Shown here one piece after another: positions 1 through 5,605 of a stretch of DNA of 7,289 nucleotides. Both the position numbers and the translations under genes were made by a program. Below the pieces are notes generated by a model. It ran no database searches. It was not told the DNA's origin and worked only from the letters and a program-made list of their open reading frames with translations. Source of the DNA: Bdellovibrionales bacterium RBG_16_40_8 (GTDB taxonomy: Bacteria; Bdellovibrionota; Bdellovibrionia; Bdellovibrionales; UBA1609); NCBI GenBank assembly GCA_001769925.1, contig MEPT01000087.1:1-7289 (forward strand), written 5' to 3'. Within the stretch, counting starts at the first letter, position 1. Every line of letters starts with the position of its first letter.

Positions 1-1543
1 CCATAGTTACTGCTGCTCCTGCGTCAACACGACCGAACCCATATTTATTATGAAATTTGTAGCCAGCCGCATTTGTCACCCAACCCTGTTGATAAGTATA
101 TCCAGATAAATTAAATCCCGATGGGTGATTTGTATTACCTGATGATGGGTCAATAATTTTAGCTGAGCTTGCCAAAATATGCTTTACATCACGCCATGAG
201 AGTAAATTATTGGCTTCGAGTATTAGTGCCGCGACACCACTGGTAACCGGGGTCGCTGACGAAGTACCATTCATAGTACTTGTGTAGTTACAACCGCTAT
301 TTGGCGATGATCCTGATTCAAATGAATTTGATTTATTAGCGCTTACTGATAGTCCCATATCGCACCCGCTCATATCTGTTGTGATCATCGCGGGAGATTT
401 AATGCCATATTCACCGCCAGGGGCTGAGACCCAAATATTTGATCCAGGTGTTGAGTAACTTGTGATTGTACCACTAGCGTTAGTGGCCCCTACGGTAATT
501 ATATAGGGGCTAGTGTTATCACCGTCAAAATTTGCATTACCAAAATAATAAGGGTAGGTGCATACACTCGGATTTGGCGTACAATCGCTGTAGAGAATAT
601 TATCTATATAATTATTGCCAGCGGCTTTTATATATATAGCCCCTTTACCTCCACGATAATTTTCTACACCATACTTAAGTTGCGCTAAATATAAATCATC
701 TATCGGAACAATAGTGCACTGATGCAAACCATAACTGTAATTAAAAATATCAAAATTGCCGCTTGCCTGATCAATATACGTAGCAAACGTAATCGATGGA
801 TCGAGAAAATAGAAGCTCGCAAATTGCGCATTAGGGGCAACGCCACGACTGCCTTTACTATTCCATCCTTTGGCGGCGATAAGCCCTGCTACTGATGTGC
901 CGTGACCTTCGGCGGGGTCTGTTGGAGTCGGATCGCCAAGCCACGGCGATACTGGTAAGCGATAATCACGAGATTCACCTGACAAAATATTATCTGTTAA
1001 ATCTTCATGAGCAATTTCTACGCCCGTATCTGATACCGCTACACGAACACCTAATCCTGTATAACCAAGCGCCAGTGCGTCTAAAATATTGATATCTTCG
1101 TCAGCAATGCCAGCTCCTGATGAGTAAGATTTTTGCCCAGTATTATTTAAATGCCACGCCTCTTTGGCAAAAGGATCACCAGTAATAGTAAGATCAAATG
1201 GACCGATTTCTTCAGTATTTGTTCCGTCATAAATTGAAATTTTAATATTGCTGAAGGTGCCTGCTGAAGTTGGCATTCCATAAATTTTGGTGTTAATGCT
1301 GTCCATATTTAACCAAGAAGGTTTGTTTGTAATATAAAATATCGGCCCCTGGTTAGTTGTTGTAAAATCAAACTCAAAAAGCTTTTGTTCTAAGCCAGTT
1401 TTATTCGCAGTTGCAGTTTTTATGCAATTTGGTACTACGCAGGGTGGTGTTTGCCATTCAGGTACTGACACAAACCCTCTCCAGCAAGCTATAATTGTAC
1501 TACAAAGCAAAATTATAAATAGTTTTAAGAAGTTTTTTGTCAT
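1..1543 (-). CDS. Kexin-like (S8B) subtilase, lipoprotein, 3' end outside window
   Basis: This is a secreted serine endopeptidase of the kexin/proprotein-convertase type, probably lipid-anchored. The window shows 514 codons with no stop. A signal peptide ends in a plausible lipobox, IIAC, with Cys20. Residues about 45-120 resemble an Ig-like He_PIG module (WLNMDSINTKIYGMPTSAGT, then FSNIKISIYDG). The catalytic domain begins near WHLNNTGQ (130-137). The catalytic triad and oxyanion residue are visible: Asp172 in SDTG, His214 in GHGTSVAG, Asn310 in AAGNN and Ser428 in GTSSATPVTSG. The downstream signatures WRDVKHILASSAK and YGFGRVDAGAAV are typical of S8B. A C-terminal P domain, usual in this family, would lie beyond the window edge. 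No I9-like propeptide lies between Cys20 and the catalytic domain. The ATG overlaps the stop of the upstream chaperone-like gene by 4 nt (ATGA) and has no strong Shine-Dalgarno sequence, so translation is probably coupled. The family call is firm; lipidation and substrate are inferred. Confidence 0.93.
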   Translation of the reverse strand, partial: MTKNFLKLFIILLCSTIIACWRGFVSVPEWQTPPCVVPNCIKTATANKTGLEQKLFEFDFTTTNQGPIFYITNKPSWLNMDSINTKIYGMPTSAGTFSNIKISIYDGTNTEEIGPFDLTITGDPFAKEAWHLNNTGQKSYSSGAGIADEDINILDALALGYTGLGVRVAVSDTGVEIAHEDLTDNILSGESRDYRLPVSPWLGDPTPTDPAEGHGTSVAGLIAAKGWNSKGSRGVAPNAQFASFYFLDPSITFATYIDQASGNFDIFNYSYGLHQCTIVPIDDLYLAQLKYGVENYRGGKGAIYIKAAGNNYIDNILYSDCTPNPSVCTYPYYFGNANFDGDNTSPYIITVGATNASGTITSYSTPGSNIWVSAPGGEYGIKSPAMITTDMSGCDMGLSVSANKSNSFESGSSPNSGCNYTSTMNGTSSATPVTSGVAALILEANNLLSWRDVKHILASSAKIIDPSSGNTNHPSGFNLSGYTYQQGWVTNAAGYKFHNKYGFGRVDAGAAVTM

Positions 1544-2256
1544 ACGGGTTTTCTACTGCCAAAGACTAATGACAGATCTGCTTTTTTTACTTCTGGTAGT
1601 TTTTTTATTTGCTCTATAAGATACATAAGATTTACCGGTCTATCTTGCGGTGAAAAAATCACAAGATTCAAGTGTCTAGCTTCATAAATAATTTTCAGAT
1701 TAAATTCGTGAACTAAAAAATTTAATTCATTAGGATATTTATTAAACACAACTTGAATATCACCATTTACAACAGCCAGTGACGACCCGGTTTTACTTTT
1801 AACTACGAGTTTTGTTTTGCCATCAAAATTTGTCAGACCTGACGATAAAATTTGCGTTTTATATATTGTATAGCCAGATTGCTCAAGATATCGCGTGCCA
1901 AATGATTCATGAAATTCATTTGAGGCTATAGCGCGCAAATCCGGCAGCTCAATCCACTTATCTTGCACAATCGCGCTTTCTAAAGTTGCTTCATCTGTTT
2001 TTGTTCGATTGTTTATGATAACTTTATCTTTGCTAGCTAATTGTGCATTTAAAAATATATCCGCTGATTTTGATATTTCGCTATCAGCATCAAGATCGTT
2101 CATTGGCTCAGGATCAGTTTGAGATAGTGACGGCAGATCTGTTTTTTTAAATACTGCGCGCTCCGTAAGTGAATCTACGTCATTAGAATTATGCAACATA
2201 AAAACAAATATCAATATTGTTATACCAGTGAGTAAAAAATATTTCGTCTTCAACAC
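1540..2256 (-). CDS. ASP-type external chaperone (propeptide-like) protein for the adjacent subtilase
   Basis: The product is a 238-residue exported or membrane-anchored protein. A basic start and a hydrophobic stretch (about residues 7-21) have no clear signal-peptidase site, so this may be an uncleaved anchor. Residues 25-100 are polar, acidic and probably unstructured. Residues about 145-236 (LVVKSKTGSSLAVVNGDIQV, then LNLVIF, LIEQIKKLPEVKKADLSLVF and a basic SRKPV tail) fit the beta-alpha-beta-beta-alpha-beta order of I9-type subtilisin propeptides. From memory they resemble the ORF2/ASP external-chaperone domain of Aeromonas, in which a separate protein folds and inhibits a kexin-like protease. 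The 4-nt overlap with a kexin-like subtilase lacking its own propeptide supports this strongly. The start is uncertain: GTG at 2256 lies only 2 nt after AGGGG, while the next codon, TTG at 2253, sits 5 nt after it and may be the real start (237 residues). An in-frame stop at 2278-2280 limits any extension. Function is inferred from fold pattern and context. Confidence 0.75.
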   Translation of the reverse strand: MLKTKYFLLTGITILIFVFMLHNSNDVDSLTERAVFKKTDLPSLSQTDPEPMNDLDADSEISKSADIFLNAQLASKDKVIINNRTKTDEATLESAIVQDKWIELPDLRAIASNEFHESFGTRYLEQSGYTIYKTQILSSGLTNFDGKTKLVVKSKTGSSLAVVNGDIQVVFNKYPNELNFLVHEFNLKIIYEARHLNLVIFSPQDRPVNLMYLIEQIKKLPEVKKADLSLVFGSRKPV

Positions 2257-2258
2257 GT

Positions 2259-2263
2259 CCCCT
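2259..2263 (-). promoter_or_regulatory. Ribosome binding site deciding the chaperone start
   Basis: AGGGG on the minus strand lies 2 nt before the GTG codon (2256) and 5 nt before the following TTG codon (2253). The spacing favours TTG, although GTG gives the longer frame. No other purine-rich motif is nearby. Confidence 0.5.
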
Positions 2264-2284
2264 AGAAATTCAACGTTTCATGGT

Positions 2285-2321
2285 CGATAATTAAAGCGAT
2301 TAAACTACGTAAGAATTATCG
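2285..2321. repeat. Perfect 8-bp inverted repeat upstream of the chaperone-protease unit
   Basis: CGATAATT (2285-2292) is mirrored exactly by AATTATCG (2314-2321), with 21 bp between the arms. The repeat lies 29-65 bp upstream of the chaperone gene, where a promoter or operator would be expected. The arms are AT-rich and a chance match is possible. I found no convincing -35/-10 pair to anchor it, so a role as a regulator site is only a suggestion. Confidence 0.3.
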
Positions 2322-2385
2322 GTAATTAGCTAGAAATCCTTAGCTTATTTTGCGAAATGACATGCTTTGAAATTGAGTTAATTTT

Positions 2386-2410
2386 AAAAAAACGTCTCAT
2401 TTTGAGATGT
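2386..2410 (-). terminator. Rho-independent terminator-like hairpin on the minus strand
   Basis: Read on the minus strand, ACATCTCA-AAA-TGAGACGT forms an 8-bp stem with one G-T mismatch position and a 3-nt loop. It runs directly into seven consecutive T residues. The stem is only moderately GC-rich. On the plus strand the hairpin has no T tract, so it would act on minus-strand transcription. No minus-strand gene lies just upstream. It would therefore stop antisense read-through from the beta-barrel gene across the plus-strand subtilase, or act as an attenuator if the chaperone promoter lies between 2411 and 2526. Confidence 0.5.
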
Positions 2411-2512
2411 CGATAAAAACAAGCTCTGCCAAATTATTGATCACCAATAAAACCTCATTAAGTGGCTATTTGCTTTTAATGGCGGTCTAGAAATTGCAAA
2501 AAAATATTTAAT

Positions 2513-2518
2513 GGGGGG
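2513..2518 (+). promoter_or_regulatory. G-rich ribosome binding site for the TTG-started subtilase
   Basis: A run of six G residues (2513-2518) sits 8 nt upstream of the TTG codon at 2527. An in-frame stop at 2509-2511 excludes any longer reading frame, and this TTG gives a complete lipoprotein signal peptide. The ATG at 2511 is out of frame and opens only an 8-codon frame that overlaps the real start. Confidence 0.55.
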
Positions 2519-2526
2519 CAAGCAGC

Positions 2527-4047
2527 TTGAGGATTAGATTTTTCATTTTGTTATTGACACCTTTTCTTTGGGGCTGTGGTAAGGGCTTTGAGGCACTGTC
2601 AAACCAGGTGGCAGCAAATTCGCAGTGCTTAGCTACCTTTGTAAAGACCGCAGTTCATCCTGATGGTTTCACTAAAAATAAGGTATTAGTAGATAATCAA
2701 CTTGGCGAGCTACTCGATGAAAATAAAGAATATGTAGCTACAGTTGACAGGGCGTGCCTTCGCAATGCGAACAACACGCTTCAATCTGGAGCACTAAAAT
2801 TTAAAAAAATTCGTCGTTCTCTTATGGCAGTTGGTGAGGGGCATGCGTCAACAGTAGTCTCACTTAATGGCGTTTATAGTGAAGACGAGTTAAACGAAGC
2901 TCTATTAGATGAGCCTTGTGTGGTTGGTATTTCTGAAAATAAAAGAATGCATAAGCTTGCATTACCAAACGACACTTACTTTTCTGCAAACCAGAAGAAT
3001 TTATCATCTATTGGGTATAATACTTCTTATTATTTTTATAACAGTAACCTGCCAGTAAATTCAGCAAACAAGGTTATCATTGCAATAATTGACGATGGAG
3101 TGAATATTAATCACCCTGATTTAAAGGCTAACATGTGGGTTAATGAGGCCGAAAAAAACGGCATTGCCGGTGTCGATGATGATAAAAATGGCTACATAGA
3201 TGATAAAAATGGCTATGATTTTTCAACAAATATTGCTGACCCAAATCATAAAACTGAAGAACATCATGGCTCACATGTTGCCGGCCTTGCTGCTGCGGTA
3301 ACGAATAACGGTGTCGGTATAAGCAGCATGGCAATACGTAACATAAGAATTATGGCGCTTAATGTTTTTGGCTCTGCCCCAAGCGGCGCAACTACAGCTG
3401 ATGTCAGTGAAGCAATTAATTACGCTGTAGCAAACGGTGCCAAAGTTATCAATATAAGTTTGGGCACCCCAGGATCGCTGCCTGTAATAAGAAGTACTAT
3501 ACAAAGTGCAGTTGATAAAGGAGTTGTTGTGGTAGCGGCTTCTGGTAATAACGGGGAACAAATTACCGCTGATAATTTTTACTCACCTTCGGGATACGCT
3601 AAAGATATTTCGGGCATGCTTTCAGTGGGCGCTTCAGATGCATCTCACCCAGGTAATCTGTGTAGTTTTTCAAACTACAGTTCTACCTATGTAGAAATAT
3701 CGGCTCCTGGGTGTAACATAGTTAGCGGATCTGATAATAAAATTTTATCAACATATTTTTACACCGAGGTTGAGCGAAATTATAACTATGTATATCTTAG
3801 TGGCACTTCAATGGCGTCACCACAAGTAGCTGGCGCTGCAGCTCTAGCAATTTTAACAGTTAGAGAAAGAGAAAATAGATGGATGTTGCCGCCAGAAGTT
3901 GAAAATTTATTAGTAACTTCAGCACAAATACAAAGTAGTTTATCGACACTAATTAAAGATGGTGCTGGACTTAATCTGCGCGTAGTTGCAACTACGCTTG
4001 AAAAACAAGGTGACAACAATAATCCTTCTGCCTGCACGCAGCATTAG
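2527..4047 (+). CDS. S8 family subtilisin-like serine protease, lipoprotein with its own prodomain
   Basis: This is a complete 506-residue secreted serine protease. It starts at TTG; no upstream in-frame start is possible. The signal peptide ends in lipobox LWGC with Cys17, so the protein is probably lipid-anchored. Residues about 60-155 act as an I9-like prodomain, ending in VVGISENKRMHKLAL before PNDTYFSANQ, the usual entry to the mature enzyme. Catalytic residues are Asp189 in IIDDGVNINHPDL, His247 in HHGSHVAG, Asn341 in ASGNNG and Ser428 in GTSMASPQVAGAAAL. The VDDDKNGYIDDKNGYDF segment (216-232) matches the acidic, probably calcium-binding loop common in this subtilase branch. The enzyme differs from the kexin-like protease on the left in branch and in having its prodomain in cis. 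It is divergent from the chaperone gene and convergent with the beta-barrel gene. The substrate is unknown. Cys18-155 and the short C-terminal tail with a Cys at ACTQH show nothing else recognisable. Confidence 0.95.
   Translation: MRIRFFILLLTPFLWGCGKGFEALSNQVAANSQCLATFVKTAVHPDGFTKNKVLVDNQLGELLDENKEYVATVDRACLRNANNTLQSGALKFKKIRRSLMAVGEGHASTVVSLNGVYSEDELNEALLDEPCVVGISENKRMHKLALPNDTYFSANQKNLSSIGYNTSYYFYNSNLPVNSANKVIIAIIDDGVNINHPDLKANMWVNEAEKNGIAGVDDDKNGYIDDKNGYDFSTNIADPNHKTEEHHGSHVAGLAAAVTNNGVGISSMAIRNIRIMALNVFGSAPSGATTADVSEAINYAVANGAKVINISLGTPGSLPVIRSTIQSAVDKGVVVVAASGNNGEQITADNFYSPSGYAKDISGMLSVGASDASHPGNLCSFSNYSSTYVEISAPGCNIVSGSDNKILSTYFYTEVERNYNYVYLSGTSMASPQVAGAAALAILTVRERENRWMLPPEVENLLVTSAQIQSSLSTLIKDGAGLNLRVVATTLEKQGDNNNPSACTQH
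3178..3215 (+). repeat. In-gene tandem repeat, 21-bp period
   Basis: A 17-bp sequence starting GATGATAAAAATGG occurs at 3178-3194 and again at 3199-3215. It encodes DDKNGY at residues 218-223 and 225/226-230. The acidic doublet is typical of the protease family, but identity at the DNA level suggests local duplication or gene conversion. Confidence 0.7.
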
Positions 4048-4050
4048 TTT

Positions 4051-4093
4051 GCAATTTTAGATACGAGAATTATTCAAATGCCGGGAAAATTGC
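4051..4093. repeat. 8-bp inverted repeat between convergent gene ends
   Basis: GCAATTTT (4051-4058) is mirrored by AAAATTGC (4086-4093), with a 27-nt loop. It spans the 22-bp gap between the stop codons of the convergent subtilase and beta-barrel genes. The AT-rich arms and long loop make it a poor intrinsic terminator, though it is the only dyad here that could serve both directions. Confidence 0.25.
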
Positions 4094-4684
4094 ACCGAGG
4101 CTGATATAGGTAGCAGCATCATTTAGGTCGAATCCAATTTCTGCGTTAAAATCGCATTTGTCAAATTCTTGATGGCGGTACCTAGAACCAATAACTAGCT
4201 GTAGAGGTGACCTACCGTGATCATTATAATTGCTAAAACCAAACGGGAGTGACACATACGGCGTGAATTCGCCGTTATCAGAGTCTAGTTTTTTGCTAAC
4301 AAAAGGAATTATGCGCCCGCTTAATTCGTTTTCTCCTTCGTAGCGCGCAAGCTGAGCGCCAAAAGTAAAGCCAATGGCTGGTTGCTCTTCATAGTCAGGA
4401 TACGGTACCCACTTAAAATATCCGCCTAATATGAAATCTGTAGTGCCTAAGCCACCTACGAAGCGTAAGTTACTATCGTTATCGAAGCCCTTATCAAAAC
4501 GGGCAAGGAGATTTATTCCGTCATTTCCGCTGGTTACAAATTGTAGTTCAGCTGCCATCTGCATTTGCTCAGGCTTTAAAAGATCTCCAGATTCTTGAAC
4601 AGTATAAAAGGCATGAGCCGCATTTGCCGTAAAAATTAGTAAAAAAATAAGGTAAGCTTTGATTATTCTGTCGCATTGCCTCAT
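4070..4684 (-). CDS. Small secreted outer-membrane beta-barrel-like protein, function unknown
   Basis: The product has 204 residues with the start chosen at the ATG at 4684. An AAGGAG lies 6 nt upstream, and this start gives a classical signal peptide (RIIKAYLIFLLIFTANAAHA, cleaved after AHA at about residue 25). A 10-residue upstream extension to 4714 lacks a ribosome binding site and spoils the signal peptide. The mature part is made of short alternating, aromatic- and glycine-containing stretches separated by acidic turns (NLRFVGGLGT, DFILGGYFKWV, IGFTFGAQLARY, YVSLPFGFSNY, LQLVIGSRY, YISLGAIF). This pattern is expected of an eight- or ten-strand outer-membrane barrel ending near a C-terminal Phe. 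I do not recognise the family. The gene lies back to back with the WaaE-like glycosyltransferase and convergent with the subtilase, so it appears monocistronic. A porin-like, adhesin-like or assembly role cannot be distinguished. Confidence 0.8.
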   Translation of the reverse strand: MRQCDRIIKAYLIFLLIFTANAAHAFYTVQESGDLLKPEQMQMAAELQFVTSGNDGINLLARFDKGFDNDSNLRFVGGLGTTDFILGGYFKWVPYPDYEEQPAIGFTFGAQLARYEGENELSGRIIPFVSKKLDSDNGEFTPYVSLPFGFSNYNDHGRSPLQLVIGSRYRHQEFDKCDFNAEIGFDLNDAATYISLGAIFPAFE

Positions 4685-4690
4685 TGTAGG

Positions 4691-4696
4691 CTCCTT
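4691..4696 (-). promoter_or_regulatory. Ribosome binding site of the beta-barrel gene
   Basis: AAGGAG on the minus strand sits 6 nt before the ATG at 4684. It fixes that codon, rather than the upstream ATG at 4714, as the start. Confidence 0.8.
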
Positions 4697-4712
4697 TATA
4701 AAATGCAAACAC

Positions 4713-4742
4713 ATATTAGTCGTAGTGAAAGGTGTTTGACAA
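4713..4742 (-). promoter_or_regulatory. Possible sigma-70 promoter of the beta-barrel gene
   Basis: On the minus strand, TTGTCA (4737-4742) and TAATAT (4713-4718) are 18 bp apart. They lie just upstream of the ribosome binding site at 4691-4696, which would leave a leader of about 20 nt. The -10 box is a partial match, 4 of 6. On the plus strand the same bases read TTGACA (4736-4741), a perfect -35 box facing the glycosyltransferase. I see no good plus-strand -10 box, so only the minus-strand promoter is called. Confidence 0.4.
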
Positions 4743-4744
4743 CC

Positions 4745-4759
4745 TTCGCTTACAGCGAA
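4745..4759. promoter_or_regulatory. Perfect palindrome in the divergent promoter gap
   Basis: TTCGCT-TAC-AGCGAA is a perfect 6-bp dyad with a 3-nt centre. It lies immediately next to the overlapping TTGACA/TTGTCA elements and 12 bp before the glycosyltransferase ATG at 4772. It could be an operator controlling both divergent genes, or a short hairpin in the glycosyltransferase leader. No T tract follows, so it is not a terminator. Confidence 0.4.
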
Positions 4760-4771
4760 AATCTAAAGAGT

Positions 4772-5545
4772 ATGCAAAAATTTCCTATATCCCTTGTTAT
4801 CATCACGTTAAATGAAGAAAAAAATATTGAAAGGTGCATACGTTCTGTGCCATTTGCTACAGAGGTCGTTGTTCTTGATAGTGGTAGTCAAGATAAGACC
4901 ATTGATATTGCAAGACGATTAGGGGCCAGAGTATTTGTTGAACCCTGGCGTGGGTATGCCAAGCAAAAAACTAGAGCCACCGCAATTGCCACTCAAGACT
5001 GGATTTTGTCATTAGATGCAGATGAGGCATTAAGCCCAGAGGCGCAAGAAGAGATTGTAGCACTTTTAGCGCAACCACTTACATATGATGCTTATACACT
5101 ACCCCGTTTGTGTTATTATCTTGAAAGGTGGATGTACCATGGCGGTATGTATCCTGATTATCAGACCAGATTATATAACCGCACCAATGCATCGTGGCTT
5201 GATACGCCTGTTCATGAGCATCTTGTTGCCGAAAAAACACTAAAACTTAAAAAACCCATATTTCATTGGTCTTTTAATAGTGTTGCGCAACATATTGAGA
5301 CAATTAATCGTTATTCATCATTACGCGCAGAAGATTTCAAGACTAAAGGTAAAAGTTTTTGTGCTGGCAAAATGATGATAAAGACGGCAAGCAAATTTTT
5401 TGAAATATATTTTATTAAGAGGGGATTTCGCGATGGGATTCCTGGTTTGATTGCAGCGGTAGTTTCGTCATTTTCTACTTTTTTGCGCTGGGCCAAGTTA
5501 TATGAATATGATGCCATGAATCAAGACAAAAGACCGCGTACATAA
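4772..5545 (+). CDS. Family 2 glycosyltransferase, WaaE/KdtX-like (LPS-core type)
   Basis: This is a 257-residue cytosolic or membrane-associated glycosyltransferase of GT-A fold that probably adds a sugar to lipopolysaccharide core or a related surface glycan. Motifs counted from the ATG at 4772 are: the nucleotide-binding start ISLVIITLNEEKN (6-18), VVVLDSGSQDKT (32-43), the metal-binding DADE (82-85) in WILSLDADE, then WMYHGGMYPDYQTRLYNR and PVHEHL. The last two are characteristic of the KdtX/WaaE beta-glucosyltransferase group, and the length matches that family. I chose 4772 because family members begin directly at the first beta strand. The frame is open back to 4676 but overlaps the divergent gene, and its extra 32 residues look non-coding. 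The ribosome binding site at 4772 is weak: AAAGAG is only 1 nt away. The C-terminal hydrophobic stretch (IPGLIAAVVSSFSTFLRW) may contact the membrane. The sugar donor and acceptor cannot be read from sequence. Confidence 0.92.
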   Translation: MQKFPISLVIITLNEEKNIERCIRSVPFATEVVVLDSGSQDKTIDIARRLGARVFVEPWRGYAKQKTRATAIATQDWILSLDADEALSPEAQEEIVALLAQPLTYDAYTLPRLCYYLERWMYHGGMYPDYQTRLYNRTNASWLDTPVHEHLVAEKTLKLKKPIFHWSFNSVAQHIETINRYSSLRAEDFKTKGKSFCAGKMMIKTASKFFEIYFIKRGFRDGIPGLIAAVVSSFSTFLRWAKLYEYDAMNQDKRPRT

Positions 5546-5568
5546 TTGTTTAATATAGTTGTTTAATA
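5546..5568 (+). repeat. Short direct repeat after the glycosyltransferase stop
   Basis: TTGTTTAATA occurs at 5546-5555 and again at 5559-5568, a 13-bp period, in the AT-rich 60-bp gap before the FecR-domain gene. A run of nine T residues follows at 5582-5590 without a GC-rich stem, so this is not a convincing terminator. No promoter could be assigned. Confidence 0.4.
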
Positions 5569-5605
5569 ATTAAAGAAAAACTTTTTTTTTGCCGTAAAGA
5601 TTGCA

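Noticed and set aside
895..1092. Plus-strand 65-residue reading frame
   Set aside because: It lies wholly antisense to the kexin-like catalytic domain, which has full motifs on the minus strand, and its product has no recognisable feature.
1422..1619. Plus-strand 65-residue reading frame with a hydrophobic end
   Set aside because: It is antisense across the junction of the chaperone and protease genes. The hydrophobic end mirrors the coding sequence and no ribosome binding site is present.
3140..4037. Three minus-strand reading frames (64, 96 and 83 residues)
   Set aside because: They are shadows inside the plus-strand subtilase, whose catalytic residues and family motifs are intact; their compositions (His/Tyr/Ser-rich) look non-coding.
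4676..4771. Upstream extension of the glycosyltransferase by 32 residues
   Set aside because: It overlaps the start, ribosome binding site and promoter of the divergent gene, and family members begin at the ISLVIITLNEE strand.
5311..5517. Minus-strand 68-residue reading frame
   Set aside because: It is antisense to the well-supported glycosyltransferase, with no ribosome binding site.
5569..5590. A-rich stretch followed by nine T residues as a terminator after the glycosyltransferase
   Set aside because: No GC-containing stem precedes the T run; A-T pairing alone would be too weak, so an operon with the FecR-domain gene stays possible.
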